Position numbers and translations under genes: made by a program
Notes under the pieces: generated by a model
The model's input: only the letters and a program-made list of their open reading frames with translations
The model's database searches: none
What the model was told of the DNA's origin: nothing
Part shown: positions 1 through 11,039 of the stretch, one piece after another
Layout of the letters: each line of letters begins with the position of its first letter
Position numbering within the stretch: position 1 is the stretch's first letter
Assembly: GCF_026151205.1 (NCBI RefSeq)
Contig: NC_087077.1
Location: 15,164,983 to 15,228,982 of the forward strand
Origin: Bolinopsis microptera
Lineage: Eukaryota > Ctenophora > Tentaculata > Lobata > Bolinopsidae
Direction of reading: 5' to 3'
DNA: 64,000 nt

Positions 1-485
1 ATTGCTGCTATAATCCGTAAAATCTAACTTACATGATGGTTAGTAGAAGGGGTAAAACTATGGGCAGAATCACGTACACCATGTAGAGAAATAAATAGAG
101 ACCTCTCTCTTTTTGTCGTACTCCCAACTGAGATTTATAGTTATTATATAAGTTGAGAGATATTTACAAGCTTCGATGATGGCGGTGAACTCTGTTTGAT
201 ATACAGTGCAATAATCAGGAAGCTTGAATGATCTTTCCTCTAGGGTAGTGTTTTTATTGTCAGTGGTGATGCGATATAGCCAGCCTCGCTACCTGAGTCT
301 GTGCGTGACCCGTCTGTGTAGCAGGTGATAGTCTCACTGGTGATATTGTCGATGGTGTTTTGAAGTGAATCTCTATATTCAATGTTGTCAGCTCCAGGAG
401 TTGTGACGGTGAAGTGCCGTCCCAGCATCATGGTTGGTGTTGTTAGGTCTCTCGTTGCTCTAGGTAGGATAATGAGATCTGCCAT
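1..485 (-). pseudogene. LINE retrotransposon RNase H fragment
   Basis: On the minus strand, codons from 485 downward read ...ITCYTDGSRTDSGSEAGY..., the first catalytic-Asp block of a retrotransposon RNase H (YTDGS). A frame change follows near 240, and a second block, TVYQTEFTAI.EACKYL, lies around 150-215, equivalent to the VxxAE..A helix of RNase H. Together with the partial copy at 11230-11590 this indicates a Jockey/I-type non-LTR element carrying an RNase H domain after its reverse transcriptase. The frame is broken and the element runs off the left edge, so it is decayed. A 23 bp piece (379-401) is repeated at 520-542 upstream of the ORF start. Confidence 0.75.
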
Positions 486-852
486 GAATTGTTTGTTGAT
501 AGTGGTATGATTTTTGATAGTTCAATGTTGTCAGCTCCAGGAGAAACTTGGCAAGTTGTCCAGACACAGAAGAGATCTTGGTTGAATTTTAAATTTGTGA
601 CGCGTGGGATCAATTTAGCATGACAATGATTGATGATTAATAATCATTGACTATATCTAAACCGTTTGACGGATCACGCGAAATCGTAGGCGGGGAAGTA
701 GTTTATTAATTATTTAGTTCAAGCAGTTTATCTAGATTAGTTATTGACAGGGGTGAGACACAATATTGTCTGGGTAGTCGCCTTAAAAGGTGAATGTCTG
801 GCGAGGTTAATTAATGGTTATCAGATTGCAATCTGAAGTTCAGAGTTTGACA

Positions 853-889
853 GTTATATTATGTTATATTATGTTATATTATGTTATAT
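853..889. repeat. Short tandem repeat of TTATATTATG
   Basis: Three to four copies of a 10 bp unit lie in otherwise featureless AT-rich DNA. No gene is supported between 486 and 1190. Confidence 0.7.
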
Positions 890-1192
890 AGCGAATTGTC
901 GAACTTATATCATGGATATTATAGGTAAATACTACACGCTTATAAAATCAACTCTCCCGGTATTGTGAATTATACTAGAGAATATTTTGTAGATCGTAAA
1001 ATTAATCTTAAATTGTTGATAGGTATTTAGTATTTAAATACACGTGGCGAGACTAAACATCTTACGGCGACTTAACTTGAACTCCAATCATATGATAAGA
1101 ATTTTGACAGAATTAACTACTAAATTATGCAAATAAATTGCGCTGACGGGTTACATGTGAAATGATTTATTTGGTTCCAAGATAAAACTCAC

Positions 1193-3235
1193 CATAGAGA
1201 AGTCCCAAGTACAGAGGGAAATGAACTTGTGCTGAAAAGTGTACAACTTTCCATTAGCAAAGGGAGAGCAGGAAGCGAGAAGGGAGCAGGTCCACAGAGC
1301 CATGATAACAACCCGATATCTCCTGATGTTGATCCACGTCCTATGTATCCGCGGGTAGACAATCGTCAACCATCTGAAGTGATGTTGTTGGTAGATTTGT
1401 TTACTTCTGTTCGTCATGGTAATCGTAATGGTAGAATACTTAGGGTTAGTCTTTCAATCGGATTGGTAGAACAAGTTTATAGAACAAGTTTATAGAACAA
1501 GTTTATAGAACAAGTTTACAACAAGTTTATAGAACAAGTTTATAGAACAAGTTTATAGAACAAGTTTATAGAACAAGTTTATAGAACAAGGTTATAGAAC
1601 AAGTTTACAGAACAAGTTTATAGAACAAGGTTATAACAAGTTTACAAAACAAGTTTATAGAACAAGTTTATAACAAGTTTATAGAACAAGGTTGTAGAAC
1701 AAGTTTATAGAACAAGGTTGTAGAACTTGTTTATAGAACAAGTTTATAGATTAAGTTTATAGAACAAGTTTATAGAACAAGTTTATATAAAAATTTTATA
1801 GCAAGTTTATAGAACACGTTTATAACAAGTTTATAGAACAAGTTTATAGAACAAGTTTATAGAACAAGTTTATAGAACAAGTTCACAACAAGTTTATAGA
1901 ACAAGTTTATAGAACAAGTTCACAACAAGTTTATAGAACAAGTTTATAACAAGTTTATTAAATTGTATAAATACAATTAAATATAATGTTTGATAAACAC
2001 CTGTCACAAGTAAGAAGAAGAATGAGTTGGACACTAGTCTTACTGACCACGTTGTACAGGAATCCGGACACATTACAATACACTAGAAACAGGTCACTGT
2101 GGTGGAGAAGTGTGTCCACTGTCGTGGATCTACCCTAGAGGAGTAACCGTGTTACTGGTTACTAGGCAACCTCTACTGGTTACTAGGCAACCTCTACTGG
2201 TTACTAGATAACCTCTACTGGTTACTAGGCAATACACTAAAAACAGGTCACTGTGGTGGAGAAGTGTATCAACTGTCGTGGATCTACCCTAGAGGAGTAA
2301 CCGTGTTAGGGTCTGCCCACACTACGCCATGTGGCGACGGGCCACATGGCGTGGGTCAAAAGGCACATTGTGTTTAGAGCTACCGCACTGTGCCACTTGG
2401 TAAGGGGAATAGAGGCACGGATTTTTAAAATCCGTTTCTACCCTAGAGGAGTAACCGTGTTAACCGGACCTACATGGTATTTTAAACCAACTGCTTAATA
2501 TCTTAGTACCAGTTTAATGTTTCTAGAAATAACTTTAATTTTAATAACGTTTTCATGATCGGCAGCTGTAAATAGAATACATTATTAAACTAGATCTAGT
2601 ATCAAATTAAGATTTTAAGATGATCATATGTATCTTACTGTAGCGTGGGTGAATATAGAGAAAGGGGCGCAGATGCAACAGAGGATGAGATCGCTTCCCA
2701 GAAGATGAAAGTAGATGTAGAACGAAACGTTTACTTTGCCGGTCCGCAGTTTCAACCAGAACTCGTAGAACATCTTCCAGTTAAAGACGATACTGAGTAA
2801 GGTCATCAATCCTGGAAGTGATATTTTGTTATCTAAATGTTTATTTAGAATTATTCGCTTTCTCAGTATACAGCATAAATTTATGGGTGATTTTCTTGGA
2901 GCAAGGGCGCATCAAGATAAGCAAAAAATAATTTAATTGATTTTTGGCTCTGTTCTTTGGTGAAAATATTGCAATTCAACAATTAGTACTAATCCAAGAT
3001 GATTCATTCGAAAAGCAGTATTGTTTGCAGTCTACTTTATGTTCATTCGATGTAAAACGATCGAATAAGTTACTAAGTTAGAAGAATTACGATTAATTAT
3101 GTCTACTAAATATCTTTAAAGCAAACCTAGAACACCAGCCATAGCCCAATCGACCTCCAAGATGACGGGGTGTCGCTTATCATCGTCCCAGGGTGTTGTG
3201 ACTGGGGGAAAAGTGGCTGTCGCAGTGTAGTTCAT
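1193..3235 (-). CDS. Class A (rhodopsin-family) GPCR, 5' part, four exons
   Basis: Exons on the minus strand: 3235-3127 (start codon, MNYTATATF with an N-glycosylation site NYT, into TM1), 2811-2639 (rest of TM1, TM2), about 2096-2001 (ECL1, TM3) and 1373-1193 (TM4, ECL2). Junctions carry GT donors and AG acceptors (CTAG|GTTTGC, CCAG|GA, GACAG|GTGTTT, TTCAG|ATGG, CTATG|GTGAGT). Class A hallmarks: LLGSDL in TM2 (Asp2.50), YCNVSGFLYN at the start of TM3 (Cys3.25), LLTCDRWLTIVYP (a DRW form of DRY), Trp in TM4 (ALWTC) and SLCTWDF in ECL2 (disulphide Cys). All visible reading frames are open. The exact 5' end of the TM3 exon is uncertain because the phase of the best acceptor (2097) does not match exon 2. 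TM5-TM7 were not found; they lie beyond the left edge or were lost with the LINE insertion at 1-485. A 13-14 bp minisatellite fills the TM3-TM4 intron. Ligand and subfamily are not assignable. Confidence 0.78.
1467..1959. repeat. Minisatellite of unit AGAACAAGTTTAT
   Basis: About 36 copies of a 10-14 bp unit (AGAACAAGTTTAT, with shorter variants lacking AGA) run through the TM3-TM4 intron of GPCR 1. Copies vary by single substitutions and small deletions. Confidence 0.95.
2075..2464. repeat. Duplicated 5' edge of a GPCR exon plus intron repeats
   Basis: The segment 2077-2152 holds the first codons and the acceptor of the TM3 exon of GPCR 1, plus intron. It is repeated at about 2231-2309 with few changes, and its last 25 bp (CTACCCTAGAGGAGTAACCG and on) recur a third time at about 2439-2463. 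Between the first two copies are four units of GGTTACTAGGCAACCTCTACT-like sequence (2152-2230). A GC-rich hairpin segment lies between the second and third copies. Confidence 0.85.
2324..2352. repeat. GC-rich perfect hairpin
   Basis: ACGCCATGTGGC (2324-2335) pairs perfectly with GCCACATGGCGT (2341-2352) around a 5 nt loop. Partly matching flanks (CCCAC...GTGGG) can extend the stem. It lies in a 129 bp segment flanked by copies of the intron repeat. Confidence 0.85.
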
Positions 3236-3515
3236 CAGATTTAATTATCAAACTCTCATATTGCTCTATAATATGTTGTGTGTTAATATTTACAATAAAC
3301 TTTATTAAACTGGTGACAGGTTCAAGTTACAACAAAATTCACAAGTTTCGATATCTACTACTGCCGCACTCCGCAGTGTAGTTCGTCAAAAATAAATTAC
3401 CATACTCTCATACTGCTGTAATATGTTATGTGTTAATATGTACAATAAACTTTATTAAACTGATGAAATGAGGTATCAGGTACAACGAAATTCACAAGTT
3501 TCAATACCTACTGTG
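3221..3515. repeat. Tandem duplication over the GPCR 1 start region
   Basis: Two diverged copies of about 150 bp (about 3221-3370 and 3372-3515) share CGCAGTGTAGTTC, a run ACAATAAACTTTATTAAACTG and ACAAGTTTC. The copy nearer the gene includes the start codon. In the outer copy the equivalent codon is ACG. The duplicated segment is therefore the presumed 5' UTR or promoter. Confidence 0.8.
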
Positions 3516-3729
3516 TTTGGGCTTTTGGATAATTAGGATTAGAAATTAGAATTAGAAATTAGAAAGATCATTACAAAATTACATGTGTCAGATCCCAATC
3601 AGTTAAATGAAAGTTATACAACCAAACAAAAAATTTAATATCGTAGATAAATAAATAAATGGTTTCAAAGTGTGCACGGAATACGGATACTAAGTCATAG
3701 CTTACTTTTAGGAAATCTTTCACGAAATA

Positions 3730-4631
3730 CAGGGTGAGTTGAAAATAGTGTGTAGAAAGTAAATGGCTCTAATTTTTCTGACAAATGAAATTTCCACTTA
3801 ATTTTTGCATATTTAGGTAATGAAAATATTTAAATATTATAATAATGCAATAAAAATACTTAATAAGTATTAATTTGCTCAACCCATTGTCCTTTATTGT
3901 TGATAGGACATGTTGATAACGTGTAAGACAATTGTCTATAGCCGACTTGACTGTATTAAGGGGGCGGGGGGGTCTTCGTGGAAATGTTCTCAAAATCGAC
4001 TTTTTAGTTGTTTCTGATAGAGGGGAGCAATATCTATCAGATGCTTTTGATCCCGTGGAAAAATATCGTTCCTAGCCGAAATTAATGCCGGTCAAAGGTC
4101 AGCGCGTGTGTGGTAATTGTATTGCGCGAGCGATTTTTGATCGCGTGCCCTGAAAATCGAGTCTAAAAATCTATCTTCTCATACATTTTTTGAATCGATT
4201 TTTAAACATTTTTTATTCGATTTTTAAAATCTTGGACCTCGTTTTTTGATGGTTTTTCGAGGTCCACGATTTTCAAAATCGAATAAAATTTTTTTAAAGG
4301 CCTCTCTCAAAATTCTGTCCGGCTCATATCTTCTAAATGATCCCTAAAACATATCCTGAAAGTTTCAGGGTGATTGCTCAAAAAATGTAGAAGAAGATAG
4401 ATTTTTAGACTCGATTTTCAGGGCACGCGATTTGAGAACCCCATTAGGACGAATTTACGAATTTTTGGAAAACTGCCAAAAATCAACCAAATTATGAGTT
4501 AGAATCAAATGAGAGGCAAGAATGAAATTTGTAACGTTTATGAACTGATAGCAATTCACCTTTCAAAATTTGCTCCTTCATAAAAAAATTATCGATTTTT
4601 ACATTCTACACACTATTTTCAACTCACCCTG
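3730..4631. mobile_element. Mariner-like MITE (CAGGGTGAG family), copy 1
   Basis: The terminal inverted repeats begin CAGGGTGAGTTGAAAATAGT and are flanked by TA on both sides (3728-3729 and 4632-4633), the target duplication of the IS630/Tc1/mariner superfamily. The 902 bp interior has no transposase ORF and contains several nested palindromes of TTCGATTTTNAAAATCG type, so it could fold on itself. It is non-autonomous. Confidence 0.9.
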
Positions 4632-4633
4632 TA

Positions 4634-6437
4634 GATAATAAATAAAATTTCTGGTCTCAAAAATGTAATCCTAATTAAATAATTTACTGAATTGACTATT
4701 TGTGAGTATGTTGTGAACCCTTAAATCCAGGTAACTGTGACAAAAAAAAGTTGTCAACTAAAAGTAAATAGTAGAAATAACCTGAAAACCATGTGCTTTG
4801 CGAGGTGCGAGAGAAAAGAATTATACAGTATACACGGTACACCAATTTAGCAATTTCTCTGAAGCGAAAACGTTCGAAATTAATTTCTGTTAATATCGAA
4901 CGCGGAAATATGGCGGCCAAAGTATTACTATTGCATGAGTAATAAAATTCGGAGATACCAAATTGTCTCCTGGAAGTGTGCCAGAAACTGATCAAATTAA
5001 CTAACACATACAAATTACAATTAAATTCACAGTTCACACAGAAATATTTCAACAATGGCTATAATTCAACTTTATATATGAAATAAGACAGCTCCTAAAC
5101 CATTTAATTAGATTCAGTGCAATCAATAGACAATACTGAATACTGACAAATTACCTTTGAAATTTGAATAAAATGGTCTTATAATTTGCTATTTTACCGT
5201 ACATTATATAACCGTTATAGGGTTTAGCATCTTCCGAATCAACTGTCAAGTTCTTTAACTGATTTCTTCGAGAAAGCTGTTGCATTTTAAACAAAAGATT
5301 TGCATATATCGTCAGACGATAGGTTGCCCTAGGAGTGCACGATTGAAATATTTCTTTCTGGTATGACTTGTCATTCGAGGAATATATCAAATCAAGTACT
5401 AACGATGTTGATTTTTCCCAAATTTTCGCGTCATATTTTAGATCATAATATGTCAATTGTCAACAATGACTATGAAACAACAATATCTAGTGGTTAATTT
5501 TTCATACATTTACATAAAATGTTTAGTATTGAAATTAGTAATAGTATGTAATGAAATGACGACATGATAGTTGATATGGTATTTATAATTGCAACCTAAC
5601 TGCAAATCTAAGCAGTCCAAGAAATGAATGAATTGGCAGAAAATACTGAATATTTATATTATCACTCGCGCTGTAGTTCTACAGACTAAAAGTAAAACAG
5701 CGCGTATTTATTTATAATTATAGACACACGCGTGATTATTTTTCGCGTGATTATATGTTTTGACACTGACAGTACTTAAAACCAGGTGTGACAGCTGACA
5801 CTTTAACTTTAAGGAAGTTAAGACTAGCTTGTCATTACGCCGAATCTCTATCTTAATCTATGTTAATGAACATTATAGCCTGGGGTCCCCACGTAAGATT
5901 TGATGACTCTACAGACATAGCTGACAGAGTAGATAATTAATTTCTAGGTTAACTGACATAATGGTAAGATTTATAAACGAATTTTGGAAAGGTATCACAA
6001 ATTGACAATTGTATCTGATCAGTGGACCTTGAAATCGCATTATTGAAATCGCATACGGCCTTACGAGATATATTTATGTTCGACATAATTCTGGGAACCT
6101 AAATTGTAAATGATTTGGGAACGAAAATATGGGAATTTTTACCGAAAACCGCCACATTTCGTACCCCAAATTAAATCATGGTATTTGGGGATTTTTTTCA
6201 TCTCCTATTTTTTCATCTCCTATTTTACAAAAATGAAGCCCAATATTTGAGAAGATTAAGTAACAGTAATCTTCTATGATTAGCTATTCCATCTTGTAAA
6301 CAATTTCTCCGGAGCCACTATAAATCCCGAAATTTCACCGCCGTGACCCAATAAAGTAGTGACAGAGCTTGCTTATTTTTAATGGAACGTGTCCAAAATA
6401 ATTTTTAAATATAATATAAAAGTGAGGGTTTAAGTGA
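4634..6437. other. Non-coding AT-rich stretch
   Basis: I see no supported gene. Open frames such as 5151-5456 (minus, 101 codons) lack recognisable motifs or convincing splice sites. A diverged copy of a short dispersed repeat lies at 5832-5905. Confidence 0.6.
5832..5905 (-). repeat. Short dispersed repeat (GATTCGGCGGAATGACAG family), copy 1
   Basis: In reverse complement this reads TGGGGACCCCAGGCTATAAT ... GATTCGGCGTAATGACAAGC. It matches copies at 7085-7170, 9392-9430 and 18570-18631. The nature of the parent element is unknown. Confidence 0.7.
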
Positions 6438-6665
6438 TCAGACTATTATTGGAACCAAATGCTCAAAGGGAATAGCTTGACTCAAAAAGTGAGTCAACCA
6501 TTCCGACTGGCCTGTTCTGCAGCTACAGTTTGAGGTGCCTTTATCAAGTGATTGGTTAACTTTCACTAATTGGGTAGTAGTAGGAAAACAATTGTGTCGA
6601 TTACACCGGCCTAAACCATCTATAAGAGTATAAGGTGGACCAGTGCAAGTTATATTTATATTCAA
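6438..6665 (-). CDS. Hypothetical cysteine-rich ORF or exon
   Basis: A 75-codon open frame has six or so cysteines (ITCTGPP, RCNRHNC, NCSCRTG) and N-glycosylation sites (NIT, NQS, NCS), and ends at a stop. The composition resembles an extracellular cysteine-rich exon, but I recognise no family and find no partner exons. It could be chance. Confidence 0.2.
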   Translation of the reverse strand: MNINITCTGPPYTLIDGLGRCNRHNCFPTTTQLVKVNQSLDKGTSNCSCRTGQSEWLTHFLSQAIPFEHLVPIIV

Positions 6666-7084
6666 TAATGCAAATTTATTTACTTATTACGCTTGCAATG
6701 TAAGTGCACGTCACTGGTGTACTCACAAAATGTCAGTAGTTGTGATTGATAATGTTTTAACTTTTTAATAGACAGATTGTAAGTATAGATTATGAAGGAG
6801 GGTGACAGACCCATCACTTAGCTGATAGTGCCAAAAGCTCAACATTTTTAAAAACACTTGAAGAAATTGTCTATCGTTACAAATTTGTTTATGATAACAG
6901 AAATCCCCCTCCCCTTGGGAGGTAAGGGATTTATGAGCACTCTCAATTCTTTCTGATCCCTAATCTAAAATGTACGAGGGGTATTAAAGGTAGAGGCTAC
7001 TATAAATAAGTAGAGCAGGTTAATAGTTGAATAAATAAACATTTAAAATACCGAATTGGGAGGTCCTAATTAAGCTAGGATGAT

Positions 7085-7170
7085 TTTACCTGGGGACATC
7101 AGGCTATTATATTTATGTTCATAATCATGAATAGAGATTCGGCGGAATGACAGGCTGAGCGCCGCCCAGT
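7085..7170 (+). repeat. Short dispersed repeat, copy 2
   Basis: The sequence runs ACCTGGGGACATCAGGCTAT ... GATTCGGCGGAATGACAGGC followed by TGAGCGCCGCCCAGTAA. This is the fullest copy of the family. Confidence 0.75.
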
Positions 7171-7564
7171 AAGGATGAATTACTTGATCGAGACATATGC
7201 TCCCTTTATTATGATAATAATATGATGATTTGGCAGCGAAATCCAAGTTAACTCTTTAAATTAATTAGTTAATTAAAGTCTATTGTTGTGCTACGACAGT
7301 TAACTTTATCGCTAATAATTGCTAGAGAATTTAATATAATTTAAATTTAATACAGTATGGCACATGCTTAGTCAGAAGTCTGTCACAATATTGTCTTATA
7401 TTGTTATACTGTTATACTTATAGCGAGTCCTAATTTTTACAATTAATTCCACGCTCCCAGACATTTATGTGACCCGGCTCCATATACAATTGAGTCTGCC
7501 AGTCTGTAGCTCATATATCGAGAGTTGAATTTGGGGTGCTTAACAAGGCTGGACTGTCAGTGTA

Positions 7565-8546
7565 CAGGGTGAGTTGAAAATAGTGTGTGGAAAGTAAAAA
7601 TCGATAATTTTTTTTATGAAGGAGCAAATTTTGAAAGGTGAATTGCTATCAGTTTATAAACTTTACATATTTCATTCTTGCCTCTCATTTGATTCTAACT
7701 CATAATTTGGTTGATTTTTGGCAGTTTTCCAAAAAATCTTAAATTCGTCCTAATGGGGTTCTCAAATCGTGTGCCCTGAAAATCGAGTCTAAAAATCTAT
7801 ATTCTCCTACATTTTTAAAGCAATCACCCTAAAACTTTCAGGATATGTTCTAGGGATCATTTAAAAGAGATGAGCCAGACAAAATTTTGAGATAGGCCTT
7901 TTAAAAAATTTTATTCGATTTTGAAAATCGTCGACCTCAAAAAATCATCAAAAAACGAGGTCCAAGATTTTCAAAATCGAATAATTTTTTTTAAAGGCCT
8001 ATCTCAAAATTCTGTCTGGCTCATCTCTTCTAAATGATCCTTAAAACATATACTGAAAGTTTCAGGGTGATTGCTCAAAAAATGTAGGAGAAAATAGATT
8101 TTTAGACTCGATTTTCAGGGCACGCGATCAAAAATCGCTCGCGCAATACAATTACCACACACGCGCTGACCTTTGACCGGCAATAATTTCGGCTAGGAAC
8201 GATATTTTTCCACGGCATCAAAAGCATCTGATAGATATTACTCCCCTCTATCAGAAACAACTAACTAAAAATTCGACTTTGAGACAATTTCCATGAAGAC
8301 CCCCCTGCCCCCATAATACAGTCAAGTCGGCTATAGACAATTGTCTTACACGTTATCAATATCAATATGTCCTAACTAATAAAGGACGATGGGTTGAGCA
8401 AATTATTAATTATTAAGTATTTTAATTGTATTATTATAAAAAGTATATATTTTCATTACCTAAATATGCAAAAATTAAGTGGAAATTTCATTTGTCAAAA
8501 AAATTAGAGCCATTTACTTTCCACACACTATTTTCAACTCACCCTG
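7565..8546. mobile_element. Mariner-like MITE (CAGGGTGAG family), copy 2
   Basis: This is the same family as 3730-4631 in opposite orientation, 982 bp, with identical terminal sequence CAGGGTGAGTTGAAAATAGT and TA target duplications at 7563-7564 and 8547-8548. It retains an internal palindrome arm that is shorter in copy 1. No transposase ORF is visible. Confidence 0.9.
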
Positions 8547-8652
8547 TAAGTTGCACACTACACTATTTAATCTCTACACTATCTAATCTCCCAAAGAGTT
8601 AGATAGTCAGTACTGAAATAAAAATAATACTCATAGCTTCTTAGTCTTATAC

Positions 8653-8960
8653 TGTCGGATAGTTATTAACTTAATACGAACTCTTTGATGAATAGTATTT
8701 ATAGATGTTAGATAATCGTAAAACTAGAGCTGAAACCATGTCTAACTAGGTAGGCAGCTCTCATGAGCTCATGCACTAAATGAGCTGCACTACCTATAAT
8801 ATACTACTGTCTGATAGTTATTAACTTAATACGAACTCTTTGATGAATAGTATTTATAGATGTTAGATAATCGTAAAACTAGAGCTAAAACCATGTCTAA
8901 CTAGGTAGGCAGCTCTCATGAGCTCATGCACTAAATGAGCTGCACTACCTATTATAACTA
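8653..8960. repeat. 155 bp tandem duplication
   Basis: Two nearly identical units of 155 bp begin ACTGTCGGATAG (8653) and ACTGTCTGATAG (8808) and end in a segment that folds on itself (AGCTCTCATGAGCTCATGCA). Confidence 0.9.
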
Positions 8961-9002
8961 TAAACAGTACCACGCACAATACGAACTTAGGACATGAACT
9001 TA

Positions 9003-9310
9003 ACGCCCAAGTAGCGCAGTTGGTTCAGGTTAGAGCACTAGCTTTGCAATGGTGAGGTTGCAAGTTCGAATCCCACTGTCTGCCTGGTCGACGGTCGTGG
9101 GGTGAGCGTCATCGACGTTCTGCTAAGGATCCCATAGGATCTATGCAGCCTCCCGGTCCACCCAGCCAAATGCTCAAGAAATCGTGTGTGAGGGTTAAAT
9201 GGGGAGCTGTGCAGTGTGCAATGTAGTACAGCGAAAAAGAAAAAACTTCACTGGATGGTTACCGTAATGGGTGCCACATGCCTAGCATGAAATATTTACC
9301 TACTTACTTG
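9003..9310 (+). mobile_element. tRNA-derived SINE
   Basis: The head resembles a tRNA: the A box TAGCGCAGTTGG (about 9011-9022) and B box GTTCGAATCC (about 9063-9072) match the RNA polymerase III consensus, and the loop CTTTGCAA suggests tRNA-Ala(UGC) ancestry. A tRNA-unrelated body continues for about 200 bp and ends in a tail with ACTTACTTGC-type repeats. The acceptor stem does not pair like a functional tRNA, so this is a retroposon rather than a tRNA gene. Confidence 0.85.
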
Positions 9311-9391
9311 CACTCGTGTAAGTCTGTAGATACATTAGTATCGGGCGTTGCCTGCTACAGGCTATCCCGAAACTAGAAATATGCTTTAATA

Positions 9392-9430
9392 AACGTTCGG
9401 TGGAATGACAGTCTGAGCGCCGCCCAGTAA
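9392..9430 (+). repeat. Short dispersed repeat, copy 3 (3' part)
   Basis: GTTCGGTGGAATGACAGTCT followed by GAGCGCCGCCCAGTAA matches the 3' half of the copy at 7085-7170. Confidence 0.7.
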
Positions 9431-9686
9431 ATATTGTGCAGCAGGTTACCTAATACGTTTGTAAAATTAAACGCGTCGTGGGTAAGGCAATCCATCACCA
9501 TCCTTTCAAAATAAATCAATATCGGAATGGATGTGCGATTAAAAATGAATCCTTATACTCCCATTAATAATAATTGTGACATTACTGGTTATCTTGCTTT
9601 GCTCTTATGAGTGGGTCAATCATTTATTTTTAATTGTAGTTGACGAAATGAGAGTCTCCACTCATTGTGTTAAAACATAATTCTTT

Positions 9687-9717
9687 GTCGACGTTTCGGC
9701 TACATGCCTTTGTCATA
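9687..9717 (-). ncRNA. Degenerate hammerhead-like motif, left arm
   Basis: Mirror copy of the motif at 11040-11070. See that entry. Confidence 0.4.
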
Positions 9718-9985
9718 AACAGGACGTACTGAAAACTTACATAGCTGCAAAGATACAATGTTAAAATAATCTATTAATACTACGAAATATAACAACAAAA
9801 AATAACATCTTGAAACCCAACAACGATCACAAATTTTTCCAAAAGAAACATAAAATATAACGGCTAAAAGAATCCACAACGCAACAAGCCGTGAACAATT
9901 CCTCATAGTACTACAAACATTTTACCAAGATAGCTCCTTCATATAACTGATTAATCAAAAATTATCTAGGTTAATAAGTTCAATA

Positions 9986-10378
9986 TTACATTAACTTCCA
10001 AGTATATTTTATCCAATCACCTTCATTTACGGACTCAGACAATTGAGTATTTATTTCTGGGTTTTCACGTTTTATTAGAACCGACTGCCACAATTGACGG
10101 TCCATATAGTCTTTACATCTTTTTCGAACTATAAACCGAAACGGTATGTTTGGCATTGAAATGTCTGCATGCTCCTCTAGGTAGTGCTTCCCCATGGCCG
10201 TAGATTTGTTGCCATCCCTTACTGATTTGTAGTGTTCCCAGGCTCTACTTCTTTTAAACCTACCAGTTTCCCCAATGTAGGACTTATTACATATTTGGCA
10301 TATTAATTGGTAGCAAATGTTTTTGGTCATGCAGGATTTATCGCACTGGTAGCATTTGCTGTCACTTTGTATCACAAG
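9986..10378 (-). pseudogene. Penelope-like GIY-YIG endonuclease, left arm copy
   Basis: The minus-strand reading gives KCYQCDKSC, then CYQLICQICNKSYIGETGR, AWEHYK and EEHAD, the signature of the Penelope-like element GIY-YIG nuclease, which nicks target DNA. About 130 residues remain to the stop at 9986. The reverse transcriptase portion is absent. One residue differs from the right-arm copy (CKDYM against CKDYV). The 5' end of the open frame (10379-10450) is read out of the other arm and is not element protein. Confidence 0.85.
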
Positions 10379-10771
10379 TGCAATAAACAAAGTGACAGCA
10401 AATGCTACCAGTGCGATAAATCCTGCATGACCAAAAACATTTGCTACCAATTAATATGCCAAATATGTAATAAGTCCTACATTGGGGAAACTGGTAGGTT
10501 TAAAAGAAGTAGAGCCTGGGAACACTACAAATCAGTAAGGGATGGCAACAAATCTACGGCCATGGGGAAGCACTACCTAGAGGAGCATGCAGACATTTCA
10601 ATGCCAAACATACCGTTTCGGTTTATAGTTCGAAAAAGATGTAAAGACTATGTGGACCGTCAATTGTGGCAGTCGGTTCTAATAAAACGTGAAAACCCAG
10701 AAATAAATACTCAATTGTCTGAGTCCGTAAATGAAGGTGATTGGATAAAATATACTTGGAAGTTAATGTAA
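10371..10771 (+). pseudogene. Penelope-like GIY-YIG endonuclease, right arm copy
   Basis: This has the same C-terminal domain as the left arm, ending in IKYTWKLM and a stop. True element sequence starts at about 10371 (YHKCNKQSDSKCYQC), and the frame upstream belongs to the opposite arm. Cysteine pairs ahead of the GIY-like segment (CYQLICQIC...YIGET) fit the CCHH-type linker of these nucleases. It cannot be functional without its reverse transcriptase. Confidence 0.85.
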
Positions 10772-11039
10772 TATTGAACTTATTAACCTAGATAATTTTT
10801 GATTAATCAGTTTTATGAAGGAGCTATCTTGGTAAAATGTTTGTAGTACTATGAGGAATTGTTCACGGCTTGTTGCGTTGTGGATTCTTTTAGCCGTTAT
10901 ATTTTATGTTTCTTTTGGAAAAATTTGTGATCGTTGTTGGGTTTCAAGATGTTATTTTTTGTTGTTATATTTCGTAGTATTAATAGATTATTTTAACATT
11001 GTATCTTTGCAGCTATGTAAGTTTTCAGTACGTCCTGTT

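Noticed and set aside
1467-1959. CRISPR-like array
   Set aside because: Units of 10-14 bp without spacers in a eukaryotic intron. It is a minisatellite.
8653-8960. 155 bp tandem repeat as kin of the 155 bp-phased motif block at 26-29 kb
   Set aside because: Same period by coincidence. It has no TGTGAC...TTTAC motif and no shared sequence.
9003-9080. Functional tRNA-Ala gene
   Set aside because: A and B boxes are present, but the acceptor and anticodon stems do not pair properly and a SINE body follows.
10307-10450. N-terminal part of the GIY-YIG open frames (MVANVFGHAGF...)
   Set aside because: It is the antisense of the opposite arm of the palindrome, not element protein. The true sequence starts at about 10371.
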